64,000 bases of DNA, taken from positions 186,001-250,000 of the forward strand of contig JAJSPD010000063.1 of assembly GCA_021307315.1 (NCBI GenBank), given 5' to 3'. The notes below the pieces were generated by a model. The model was not told the DNA's origin. It saw nothing but the letters and a program-made list of their open reading frames with translations, and did not search any database. This DNA is from Bisporella sp. PMI_857. Lineage: Eukaryota > Ascomycota > Leotiomycetes > Helotiales > Helotiaceae. The position numbers were made by a program, and so were the translations under genes. Positions 1 through 10,222 of the stretch are shown in pieces (the stretch's first letter is position 1; each line of letters starts with the position of its first letter).

Positions 1-3000
1 CTACAAGTTGTTATACGCGATCCAGTGCAGTGGCGGCACAGTTCGTCTCTAGCTAAGCATCTCGACAGTGACCTGGGAGCCACCATGGCGCCCGGTCAAC
101 CGCTAAATGATTTTGGTCTCGTAGAGGAGGCATCGGGCAACCGATTTTTCGTGTGGAGATCACACCATAGCACCTACGATGGTTGGAGCGTAAACTTGAT
201 ATGGCAGCAGGTAACAAATATCTATCTTGACCAAGCTGTCCCGCGAGCTGTACCATATACGCGCTTCATCCAGTATATGCTGCGTGCAGACCCCGACATA
301 ACGCAGAAGTACTGGGAGCAACAACTTAGCGGCAATCCTGCAGCAGACTTCCCTCCGCTCCCCCAGGCCAACTACCACCCACGCCCACGGCAGCAGGTCT
401 CGCAGAAGATCGATTTGCGTGGACTGGGCAACAGCACAAGTGAGCTAACGATGTCTGATATTCTTAGGGCTAGCTGGGCACTCGTTCTAGCACAGCACCT
501 GAGCAATGAGGATGTTGTCTTTGCTGTTGCATTATCAGGGCGCAATGCACCCGTCTCTGACATTGAGAGCCTCATGGCGCCAACCCTCACCACTGTGCCA
601 TTGCGGGTTCATGTCGATGGTACGAAGACTGTACAGAGCTTCCTGTCAGCCATTCGAAAGCAGGGGATTGAAATGATTCCGTATGAACACACGGGACTGC
701 AAAGAATCAAACAGTTGGTTCCCGAAGCTGAGGCTGCTTTAACGCTACGGCATTTATTCATTGTGCAGCCAGCGGCAGAGAATGAGCCCGCGGTTGGCAT
801 TCCTGGAATGCGTGCGGTTCCTGTTGATATGGAAGAGTTCGACAGCTATGGATTGAATGTCGAGTGTACTTTAGGCCCCGACGCCGTTATAATCAATGCC
901 CGCTTCGATGAAAAAATCATCTCTCCTCGCCAGTTGAACCGGGTGCTGGAGCAGTTCGCCCATGTCACACAACAGCTTTGCCGCCCAGCTGTACTCGAGA
1001 AGCAAGTGAATGAGATCGAGATTATTAGTCCGACGGACATACAGCAGATAGCGAAATGGAATCAGGCGCTACCCGTTACGGTGGAACGTTGCATTCATGA
1101 ACAAGTGGAAGAGATGGCCAAGATGCAACCCGACGCCATCGCTGTGGATGCATGGGATGGCAAATTGACTTATAGTGAGCTTATGACACATGCTGCCGCG
1201 CTTGCCCATCACCTGCTCCATCTTGGGGCAGCTAAGCGTGCTGAGACTATGGTAGGCCTTTGCATGGACAAGTCAAAATGGGTGCCTGTAGCTATGCTCG
1301 CCATTCTCCAGGCTGGGGCAGTTGTGGTTCCTCTCGGAGTATCCCATCCCCTCACCCGTATCGACGGCATTCTCAAAGACACTGCCGCCGAGATTGTTCT
1401 CGTAGATGCCGGTCAAGCTGAGCGCCTGGCTGGTCTAGATAATGAGCTGCTACAGCTCGTAATAGTCGACTCACCGGTCGTGATTGCTTCTCGCGACGAA
1501 TTTTTGGCAAATTCAAAATTGGGACTCACACCAAAACATCCGTCACAAGTAGTGACTGTCCTTACCGATTCTTCACTCTTGGGCTCGCTCAATATTTCAA
1601 TTGAAACCCCACATACCGGTGTGAAGCCGCATAATGCTGCCTGGGTGATATTTACATCAGGCAGCACTGGTGTGCCAAAAGGCGTAGTCCTGGAGCACTC
1701 TGCTCTCGCAACTAGTATACAAGCGCATGGTGATAGGTTTGGTGTACGTCGTAATAGCCGGGTGATGCAATTTGCAGCTCATACATTTGATGCCGTGATT
1801 CAAGACTGCTTCACAACGTTGATCTGGGGTGGAACCATCTGCATCGCATCCGAAGATGATCGTATGAACAATCTTGCTGGCGCAATGCGATCCATGGGCG
1901 TTACATTTGTCAACCTAACCTCCACTGTAGCACGGCTGTTAAGACCATCCGACATACCCTCCTTGAAAACGATTACACTAGGTGGCGAAGCTGTTCAAGT
2001 CGACGTTGTCGAGTTATGGGCAAATCACGTCAATCTGTTAAACACCTATGGGCCATCAGAGTGTTCAATTAATTCGATGTGCAACGGACCGCTGTCGGAC
2101 CCTACACAGGCGTCAAACATCGGATACGCAATGGGAACTCGACTGTGGGTAGCTCAACCAACAAACCCGCATCAGCTAGCCCCTATCGGTGTCGCCGGAG
2201 AGCTCTTGATTGAAGGGCCTCTCTTGGCACGCGGCTATCTGAACGACAAGGAAAAAACCGCTGCCTCTTTCATCACAGACCCGGCATTCATGAATAACCC
2301 AGCACTGGGTTTATCAGCCGGTGGCCGTGTATATCGGACGGGCGACATGGTACGACAAAACGAAGACGGCTCTCTAATATATCTCGGCCGGGGTGATATG
2401 CAAGTCAAGATCCGTGGTCAACGAGTCGAAATTGGCGAAATTGAATACTGGATTAGCAAACTGCAACTAGATGTGCGGCTTGTAACTGTGGTCTTCACGG
2501 ACAACGGCAAACGAGATCAGCAAAGACTTGTGGCCATTATTGAGTTCGCTGAGAACAGCAAACACCGAACCAGTACAACGACAGCTAGTGCTATCGATCA
2601 GCCTCTCTTGCCCTCGACGAGCGATCTCCAAGCCGACTTTAGTCAGCTTCGAACGTCGTTGTTGGAGATACTTCCCGCATACATGGTCCCTAGCATTTTC
2701 GTGCCTGTGTCTAAGGTCCCTCTCAACCTATCGGGCAAGCTCGACCGGCGAGCAGCGCGCGAGATCGTCGATGCCATCGAGACCACAAAGCTGCTCAGCT
2801 ATGCCACCACCCGAGCCAAAGCGCCTCCATCTACAGAAACAGAGCGACAGCTAGTGCTCCTCTGGGGCCAGGTCCTCGGCATAGACGGCGAGGTCGGTGC
2901 GCAGGACCACTTCTTCCACATTGGAGGCGACTCAGTCGCTGCAATGCGCATAGTCACTGCCGCACGTGCTTCCCAATTATACCTGACGGTGGGCGATATC

Positions 3001-3129
3001 TTCCAGCACCCACGGCTGTCGGAGCTAGCGGAGTTGCTAGACAACCGCCAGCTGAGCGACAACTTCCTTGCGCAGGAAGTGGTTGAGCCGGCGCCGTTTG
3101 AAATGTGGAGGGAGGCGATTGGGGTGTAG
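1..3129 (+). CDS. Nonribosomal peptide synthetase, C-A-T C-terminal part (5' truncated by window)
   Basis: The reading frame is open from base 1, so the gene starts upstream and only its last module is seen. The order is the end of a condensation domain (HHSTYDG catalytic motif near 163-189), an adenylation domain (A3 core FTSGSTGVPKG near 1650-1690; YRTGD near 2330; MQVKIRGQRVEIGEIE near 2400-2450) and a thiolation domain (GGDS phosphopantetheine site near 2930). No intron is seen. The protein stops about 45 residues after the carrier domain, within what resembles a T-to-C linker (EPAPFEMW), with no thioesterase, reductase or terminal C domain. It must therefore pass its chain to another protein, most simply the C-A-T-R synthetase at 13319-17902. 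Specificity residues read by eye against GrsA are D-A-Q-N-T-G-T-I-N; I make no substrate call. Earlier modules may lie off the window. Confidence 0.93.
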   Translation, partial: LQVVIRDPVQWRHSSSLAKHLDSDLGATMAPGQPLNDFGLVEEASGNRFFVWRSHHSTYDGWSVNLIWQQVTNIYLDQAVPRAVPYTRFIQYMLRADPDITQKYWEQQLSGNPAADFPPLPQANYHPRPRQQVSQKIDLRGLGNSTSELTMSDILRASWALVLAQHLSNEDVVFAVALSGRNAPVSDIESLMAPTLTTVPLRVHVDGTKTVQSFLSAIRKQGIEMIPYEHTGLQRIKQLVPEAEAALTLRHLFIVQPAAENEPAVGIPGMRAVPVDMEEFDSYGLNVECTLGPDAVIINARFDEKIISPRQLNRVLEQFAHVTQQLCRPAVLEKQVNEIEIISPTDIQQIAKWNQALPVTVERCIHEQVEEMAKMQPDAIAVDAWDGKLTYSELMTHAAALAHHLLHLGAAKRAETMVGLCMDKSKWVPVAMLAILQAGAVVVPLGVSHPLTRIDGILKDTAAEIVLVDAGQAERLAGLDNELLQLVIVDSPVVIASRDEFLANSKLGLTPKHPSQVVTVLTDSSLLGSLNISIETPHTGVKPHNAAWVIFTSGSTGVPKGVVLEHSALATSIQAHGDRFGVRRNSRVMQFAAHTFDAVIQDCFTTLIWGGTICIASEDDRMNNLAGAMRSMGVTFVNLTSTVARLLRPSDIPSLKTITLGGEAVQVDVVELWANHVNLLNTYGPSECSINSMCNGPLSDPTQASNIGYAMGTRLWVAQPTNPHQLAPIGVAGELLIEGPLLARGYLNDKEKTAASFITDPAFMNNPALGLSAGGRVYRTGDMVRQNEDGSLIYLGRGDMQVKIRGQRVEIGEIEYWISKLQLDVRLVTVVFTDNGKRDQQRLVAIIEFAENSKHRTSTTTASAIDQPLLPSTSDLQADFSQLRTSLLEILPAYMVPSIFVPVSKVPLNLSGKLDRRAAREIVDAIETTKLLSYATTRAKAPPSTETERQLVLLWGQVLGIDGEVGAQDHFFHIGGDSVAAMRIVTAARASQLYLTVGDIFQHPRLSELAELLDNRQLSDNFLAQEVVEPAPFEMWREAIGV

Positions 3130-3687
3130 GGTGGATAAATATTCCAAGATTATAAGCCAAGATTTGAAACAGATTGCAATATTATGCTTCTAAGTGTAGT
3201 TATAGTTTAGGGGGTTATATTAGGCGCAATTACTTATACTGGCAGCGTAGAGAGAATTTGTATCAACTTAGATTCTGAAGAAGTGTTAAGAGATGAGGGA
3301 ATTTTTAGGAATTTCTTGTGATTTGTCCATATCGAAGATGCAGTATCTCAATCTAAAGGGGGATTGCTCTTTTCGTTGTCACATTAAGTAAATTGTGACA
3401 GTGAAAGCCCACCAGGGGTCTAAGCAGTAAATGTTTCCATGCCATATGGCTGAAGCATTGCTTCTCGTTGGTATTGTTATACTTGATACAATACTCTTCA
3501 CCCCATTCAAGTCTCTTAGAAATTGTGACTCTAGTAAACGTAGATGCACAAACTTAGCTTAATTGAGTGAGAGAAAAACAATAACTATCCTTTTTTTAAC
3601 TAATAATAAGCTACATTCTTTCGAAAATTCCGTTTTCTCAATCTCTATAAAGCCTCGAGCTTACACTGAAACTTTTTTTTTTTTTTT
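3130..3687. other. Convergent intergenic region
   Basis: This AT-rich 558 bp stretch lies between the 3' end of the NRPS gene and the 3' end of the ligase gene. It ends in a T tract of about 17 bases (3672-3688) next to the ligase stop codon. I see no coding potential in it; it presumably holds the two facing 3' untranslated regions. Confidence 0.6.
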
Positions 3688-5755
3688 TCAAATTACCAAG
3701 GACTTCAACTTATACTTCAATGCCTTCCCGTTATGACTCTTTGGGATCTCTGCCATGAAGGTGATATTGTTTTTCAACCAGTGCGGCTCGCTGAGTGTTG
3801 ACTCGACAAGTTTGTTGATATCGGCCTTAAGACTCTTATCGTCAAGCTCGGCCATCGATTTTGGAGAGCGCACGATGAAGGCGTATGGCCTCTCACCGGA
3901 ATCCTCGTCGGGCACTGCAATGACGGCTGCTTCATCGACGGCGGGGTGGGAGAGCAGCTGCGTTTCAATCTCTACAGGTGCGACTTGCAAGCCCTATTGG
4001 TAATTTGATTCAGCCTGCTTTCTTGTGTCATCCTGGGGTGGTTTCTTATCATACCTTGACTTTCATAATGTCTTTCTTTCTGTCAACAATGAAGAGGTGC
4101 TCGATGCCGTGCGGGTCTTTCTTGAATGTTGCTACATCCCCTGTTCGCAACCATCCGTCGGCATCAAATGATCTTTCGTTGGCTGATTCATCACCAAGAT
4201 ATCCCGCCATGATGCTCGGAGAACGCAGGAAAAGCTCTCCGGATTCACCGAGATTGTCAACGTCGGACCCATCTTCTTTCACCAATCGTGCTTCTGCCAT
4301 TGCAATGAGACTCCCGTCAGATCCGAGATAGACGTTGTGAGCGCTTGTAAATGAAATAATCACGCCGCTTTCCGTCAGTCCTGATACTTTGTTAGTCAAA
4401 CTCTGTGTAGCACATATAGCATAGCAGAAGTTTCCGAAAGTGATCCTTACCATATCCTGGGAGAACCTGCCAATCCGGTTGACATTGCTTCAGGGCTTCA
4501 GCCATCCGCGGACCGAATGATGCTGAGCCCGTGACGACGGAGTCTACAGTGGATACATCATAGATGTCAAACAAGAACGAATTATTTATTAACGCGTTGA
4601 TGATTGATGGGACCTGAAAATGATTAGCACATTGAATTAAGATAGAAGAGAAAAAAGAAAAGGGTGTCACGTTACTAGATATAATCTCTCGATCTTGTAC
4701 TTCGAGATGGACGACAGCATGTTCTGCATGTCGAAACGGGGGTGCAAAATGGTACAGTCGCCACGCCATGCCATCAAGTGCCCAAGAATCAAGCCATAGC
4801 TATGGCTTAAGGGCAAAATTCCAACGACCACTTCGGTGCGCCCCTTCTTGTAGAAGCTTTCAAAGGTTGCTGCCTGCAAAATGTTTGCAATAACATTAAA
4901 GTGGGTCAGCTTCGCAAGTTTCTAGATTAAACACGCACCGTCAGTCATAATGAGCAATAATATAGCGAGTCAATCGTGCATAGTGACAACAATGCGGCGC
5001 CTAACCTGCTTGCCTGAAGTGCCGCTTGTGGGGCATAGATATGCTACTCTATTACGGCCTTCACTCGGCTGCAATTTCAACGTATCAATTTGCTCAAGGC
5101 CTGAGCCCTCCGCGATTAGCTGACCAATGGTCTTGTAATTTTGAGTTGTCTCCTGTGTTTTCTCTAGCGGGCTGGGAAGATCCAGAAGGAAAGCCCGGAC
5201 CGATCTCTTTTTTGCAACTTGTTCAAACGTGCTGAGAAGGGGCCGGCAGGTCACCATAACTTTGCACTTTGCGAGCTCCAAATGAGCCTCGATCTCCAAT
5301 GGAGTGCTTGTTGAATGCAGAAGAAGGCATATACCTCCGAGTCGGTGGATAGCCCAACATGTGATCAGAAAGTCAACCTAGGTAAATAGTATGTCAGGTT
5401 GCTAGTAATTCCTTCCTGCGAGCAAAGAGGGAGATGCGTAGCGTTTGCTATGCTATTTTTCTAGAATCTAACGTACTGTATTGAAGCTGAAAATTCCCAC
5501 AACTTTATCCCATGGCGACCCTTCATTTGGCGACCAGCCCAATTCCTTACCCAGGCTCTTCGAAAGCGACAAGACACGGTCTTTGATCTCCTTCATATCA
5601 TATGTGGTGCCCGAGAGGGCACACACCACCGTAGGCTTATCGTCATTCCAGTCGTAGAGATCATGGTCTCGTTGCGTAACAAAATCGCCTATGAGAACAG
5701 AGTCTGGAATTGCGGTAGCAATCTGGGGAACCCATGGCGGTGCGGAGAAGATCAT
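3688..5755 (-). CDS. Acyl-adenylating enzyme (AMP-dependent acyl-CoA/acyl-AMP ligase)
   Basis: Six exons give a 563-residue ANL-superfamily ligase: 5755-5477, 5377-5006, 4921-4676, 4613-4451, 4380-4055 and 3993-3688. Every junction has GT...AG ends and keeps frame. Motifs in order are the phosphate loop [10 protein letters not shown] (about residues 208-217, split by intron 2), [17 protein letters not shown] (about 350), GWLRTGD (about 425), [17 protein letters not shown] (hinge and A10 side) and a C-terminal NGKALKYK with the likely catalytic lysine. Such enzymes activate carboxylic acids as acyl-AMP and load them on CoA or a carrier protein. Its place beside two NRPS genes suggests it supplies a fatty or aryl acyl starter for N-acylation, the role reported for the fatty-acyl-AMP ligase of the A. 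nidulans inp cluster. The substrate cannot be read from the sequence. Confidence 0.88.
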
Positions 5756-7569
5756 TGTGAGAGCGTCAGGGTCAGTAGTTCGGATAACAGGATTAGCGCA
5801 ATCTCTATTAAGTTTCTAGGTAGTGTTTTGCTTCTGTACGAGGCAAGTCCTGAATCCTCTATGCGAATATCGCTGCTGTTTGCAGTATACTTTAGTGTCT
5901 TCAAATTGAGCCTTGAGATTTTGCAGCGCATTTGGCCCTTTAATTTTTTCCAATTATAGCTAGTTTCCTTGGCGTAATCCTTTTTAAGGTTCTGCCTTTC
6001 TAGGAGGAGAGCTAAGTTCCCAGCTTGCATAACGTCGCACTTTGCCTCGATTAGAAAATAATCTTATATCATGTCTCAACATATACAACTCAGGATAAGT
6101 GGAACATGTTTTAAATAACGTACACCCGATTTAATATTAAGCTGAAAAATAGGCTCCGATTGGAATAGCTTTAAGGGAGCCAAATGATAGTTATTATTTT
6201 TATATGTTATTACATGTTTGACCCACTTATTATTCTCACTTTCCTAATCAAGTCAGTACTTAACTGACATTACAAACTTCTGAAAACCCATCTTATAGGA
6301 ATTTTTGCAATTTTTTTAAATTATAGACAGCCTAGACCCTTTACTTTGTAGGTTCCATCCCCAACTTTTTCCTAGGCGTTATTTCTTGGCGTTTTTCATG
6401 GCATTGTAATATGGTGGGTTTCTATGGTCTTGTGTCATATGGCTGTGCCATGGTAATGTTCCTTGGTGTTGATCCTTAGTTTTCCTTAGTTTTCCTTAGT
6501 TTGTTCCTTAGCTTGTTCCTTAGCTTGTTCCTTAGTGCTGTTCCTTGGTGCTGTTCCTTGGTGCTGTTCCTTGGCGAGGTCCCTTGTTTGCAGTTTCCAT
6601 GCAGTAGCCCTGCAGTGTTCTACAGCGAGCCCCGGCCTTACCCTAGGATCTGAGCAGCTTGAAAGTAAGTGCATTCACTATATTCGGATAAATACCAAAA
6701 AATAAAATATGAAAAAGCTTAATGAATTATCTTGGCTATATTGGTGCCTTAGGCTACAGATGTCTTTACTACAACTACTAAGCAAACACGTCATGTGATG
6801 ATCACAAAAAAGAAATATTCTTTATATCATATGGCTAAAAAGGATACTCTCATAAGGAGTTACGCGGTCTTCCCCAGTGATACTTGTATATAGTATGTCA
6901 ATTGATTTGATTTCATATAATCAAACTAAGTTAATTTAACCTTACAATTTTGCTAAATAATAATTAATTAATCAAACACTGTTTATCAATGTTGTAGAAT
7001 ATGTCTCTATAGTAGTTATTTATCTCTCTTTAAATAGCTTTCTCACAAAATAGCCGTTATAGTATATTAAGTCAAGTGCTGAAAGGCTAGTGTAATAAGG
7101 CATTTGTGTTCTAACTGGCTGTTTGTCCATTCCTAGACTGAGGTCCGAACATAGTACTTTATCAGCATGAGCTTTGAATGAAAAAGTTCATAAAGACTCT
7201 TGCCGTATCTAGAGGCCCACTGATAATGAAGGTTTAAATCAGCATATTCTATTTACATGGATAGGAGTTTTATGCGAAGCTCAAGTGTCAATCAACAATG
7301 AGTAACAAGCTATCTTATGTACTATGTAATACACCTTCCTCATTCCCACTTGAACTGACTATAGATTAGGCGTTCTTACCAACGGTCTACCTATAGAATT
7401 TAGCTTTGCCCACTGGACCAAGAACTAGAATTTGGCAAGCCGAGAATTGTGCTCTTGTTACAGTCATTTCCTGCCTCCATAATTATCTCAGGGTATTCAG
7501 CTATACCAAGAATATCTACAGTCGAATTTTAGCAAAGAGCAGTATATCTTATAGCCGGTGCTAGTAATA
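5756..7569. other. AT-rich non-coding region
   Basis: About 1.8 kb of AT-rich sequence lies between the ligase start and the MITE at 7570. Its first part must contain the ligase promoter. ORFs here are short and resemble nothing I know; a 92-residue minus-strand ORF directly upstream of the ligase has no recognisable domain. Apart from the short tandem repeat at 6474-6576 I see no feature. Base composition suggests old repeat-rich or mutated DNA. Confidence 0.5.
6474..6576. repeat. Imperfect tandem repeat (TTCCTTAG / TGTTCCTTGG units)
   Basis: Roughly eight to ten diverging copies of an 8-13 bp unit (TTTTCCTTAG, TTGTTCCTTAGC, TGCTGTTCCTTGG) follow each other. Read on the minus strand they give a KEQ-rich peptide, but no gene model supports translation. 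This is a minisatellite in the AT-rich spacer. Confidence 0.7.
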
Positions 7570-7742
7570 CAGTCAAACCTGGTTATATCGGAACGCTCGG
7601 TGCCAAACCAACCTTCCGATATATTGAGGTTTCCGATATAACGAGGTCCATTATAGCTACCTAAAGCTCGGCGGATCCAAGGTTCATTCCGATATACAGA
7701 GGTTTCCGATATAACGAGTTCCGATATAACCAGGTTTGACTG
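7570..7742. mobile_element. MITE with perfect 25-bp terminal inverted repeats and TA target duplication
   Basis: The 173 bp element starts CAGTCAAACCTGGTTATATC and ends with the exact reverse complement; the match covers 25 bp on each side (7570-7594 and 7718-7742). TA dinucleotides flank it at 7568-7569 and 7743-7744, the duplication expected of Tc1/mariner-pogo (Fot1-like) elements. The interior carries two related copies of a TTCCGATAT...GAGGTTTCCGATATAACGAG block. It has no coding capacity, so it would be a non-autonomous element mobilised in trans. It lies 431 bp beyond the 3' end of the oxygenase gene. Confidence 0.9.
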
Positions 7743-8172
7743 TACTGCTTTTCTAGAGTTGGCAAGAACGAGCTCTGTACAACGCCTGTTTTTAGTTTGG
7801 CACAAAGATCCGGACTGGTGTTTATGTTACTTTTACTTTAAATGGTGTAAGCATGGACTATGGTAGGTACTAGCACATACGAACTTCTCGAGAGTAAATT
7901 ATCAACGAAAAGTATTGTTGCATGTGGACTAGAGAGCGCAAGAGTGGCTTTAGGGTCAGCGGATCTATCTGATCTGGACTTTCAGGCAAATTTTAAAATG
8001 AAAGAGCAAATGGTTTGGAGTTTCTCTGTATATAAAATTGTAGCTAATGATTAAGCTATCATATTGTAAATGCATCTTGGGTGGAGCGAAACCTCAGGTG
8101 AGTAGAACTGTTTTCGCATCAACTTTACCTAATAATGCTAATAAGCAGAATGTATTAGATCGAAAAACCAGC
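7743..8172. other. Spacer between MITE and oxygenase gene
   Basis: About 430 bp of AT-rich DNA with no recognisable gene. It probably contains the oxygenase 3' untranslated region. Confidence 0.5.
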
Positions 8173-9278
8173 CTATAGGGCAACGGCGATTCGGTCTCCC
8201 TTTTCCATTCCTCCAGTGAGGATATTTTCGCTGGACTGTTCTGCATGTGAAGCTCGGAAATGGTCGAACTTGTCATTATGCCACTCATTGGCTGTAACGA
8301 GTCGACCGTTTGAGTCACGATACACAGTGTCATCCGCAGGCCGTAAAAAGAACGCAATTGAGTGACGGTGCTCAAGCTGGCGATTTGTGAAAGGTAGGAC
8401 ACGGTGAACAGCAGATAATAACTGGTTGCCGGTTAAGAAACGGAGAGAGTCTCCAACATTAATAATGGCGTGGTTCTTCTTTGGAGCAACGTAGAGCCAC
8501 TGGTTTTGTTGTGGTGAGAGGACTTGGAGGCCCCACTGTTGACACAAAAGGAAGGTGAAGGTGCCGATATCAGTGTGTTTGTTATGACCGATCCCCTTCA
8601 ATGCTTCTTCTTCGGTTTGGCGTGGATAACGAAACATGGACATTGTACTCGTGGTCGGCTGAGTTGGGTCGTGGAAGGATTCTAGAGACCCCGAAAGTGA
8701 CTTTCCCAAAACGCTGGTAAGGCGACGTAGAAGCATAATAGTCAGGCTATGGGCACCAGTAACAATGGATTCGAAAAGTTTTATGTTATCATTTAAGGCG
8801 GGTGCAAGATTTGGTGAACGTGATTTGCATTCAGTATATGAGATCTAGATAATTCTTTGTAAGTCTCGCAACTGGAGCCGGAATAGGATTAAGTACCTTT
8901 AGGCTTTCATAATGATCCAAGGAGTTTTCTGCCACCCCAGCAGATGTACCACAGGGTTCGTAACTTTCCATTATTAGCGATTGATAAATAACATATAATT
9001 ACCAATGGTTTATACCCGTGAGTATCGCTGTTCCGCGAATCTTTAAGCTTAACATCCAGTGGCTGGTCAAAATACCAATTCATGAATGCAAGCACATCTT
9101 CCCAATCTTGAGTCAGGTACGAAGTCTCCTCTGCTGATAGGTCCAGATAGAAGAACCCATATGTCTTGCATGCAAGCAGTAGCCTGTCTACCTCAAGCTT
9201 GTCATTCTGTATTAACTTGCCGGCATTCAAAATCAGAAGTGGTGCTGTTTCTCGCACAAGCTCTGATGTAATATCCAT
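8173..9278 (-). CDS. 2-oxoglutarate/Fe(II)-dependent dioxygenase (isopenicillin N synthase-like family)
   Basis: Three exons (9278-9016, 8963-8897, 8844-8173) encode 333 residues, normal for the family. The N-terminal DIOX_N-like part ends in a THGYEPCGTSAG segment that is formed only when intron 1 is removed at GTATAA. The C-terminal double-stranded beta-helix shows the iron triad: H200 and D202 in HTDIGTF, H257 in SAVHRVLP. R270/S272 in RHS is the likely 2-oxoglutarate-binding pair. Such enzymes hydroxylate, desaturate or cyclise small molecules. Position within the NRPS cluster and intact motifs suggest a tailoring step on an amino acid or the peptide, for example a beta-hydroxylation; that role is inference. 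It is divergent from the FSH hydrolase gene. Confidence 0.9.
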
Positions 9279-10222
9279 ACTGATAGTGAGAGAATCTCAG
9301 ACTAGTTGACGCAAACGAAGGTTCGACAACACAAGAGCTCAAACAGAGCGAAAGATAATGCAAAATCAACTTCTTTGTGTCTCGAGCTTTACTGGCCGAA
9401 ATATCAGCAGGACTGGTGAAAATTTTGAACGAAACTATAGAAATAGTGAAGATCTTGGTAATTATTGAGGAACAATATTTCTAGAGATATATGAGATAAC
9501 TCGACAGAGACTTCGGCCTCGACGGCCTATCAGAAAATTTAGGCTGCCTAAATTAATCACATTTGACTGCATGACCGAGGATTGCAGTTGTAGCAAGCCC
9601 CGGTGTTCCTTTACAATCCCTGTTTTCTCCCATGAACGTTGATTGCTGAGGTGCACCAACATATAACAGATACAAGGAATTGCATTCATGCTTGATGGAG
9701 GCGTTTGGCTTGCTAGGGTAAGGGTCGTGCTTTACCGCCGAGAGCCGTACTCCACGGATTGTGAACTAAGAGGTTTGCATTTATTACGATTTGAGGGGAG
9801 GAGTGGAGTTTGATGTACAGGGCAGCAGTAGATCAAGCTCTGTCCACACCCAATAGTTCTTGGCAATAAAAATATCACGTGCAAATTGCGCCTATTGTAA
9901 CACGAAGAGTCTAATCTGGTTAGTGTATGTAAATTCATAAACTCGGAGTGGCTTAAAATATCGGTCCTCGTACATCCCTGGCTCTCCCTCCCTTGCATAG
10001 CGTGTTTCCTTTGACTGTTCCTTTGAAGCTGAGCTAATATGGCGCTATTGTACCGCATTTCAGACAATTTTTATCTTGTGATGGATTACACAGAGCAAGG
10101 ATTAAGCCAATGTGGCGTCGATTAATCAACTGCTTTTTTTGTGCAAAATTCACTTATTTATACATACAGATAAATACTATCCTAACTTAAGATAAGATGC
10201 TGTCTTCATTTGTATTGCAGAG
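9279..10222. promoter_or_regulatory. Divergent intergenic region (oxygenase / FSH hydrolase)
   Basis: This 944 bp spacer separates two divergently transcribed cluster genes and must hold both promoters. I see no convincing palindromic regulator site and no coding sequence. Confidence 0.45.

Noticed and set aside
5752..6030. 92-codon minus-strand ORF upstream of the acyl ligase, at first sight transposase-like
   Set aside because: No DDE or helix-turn-helix motif could be identified; probably chance ORF in the ligase leader.
6474..6674. KEQ-repeat peptide on the minus strand
   Set aside because: It is the translation of a minisatellite and has no support as a gene.
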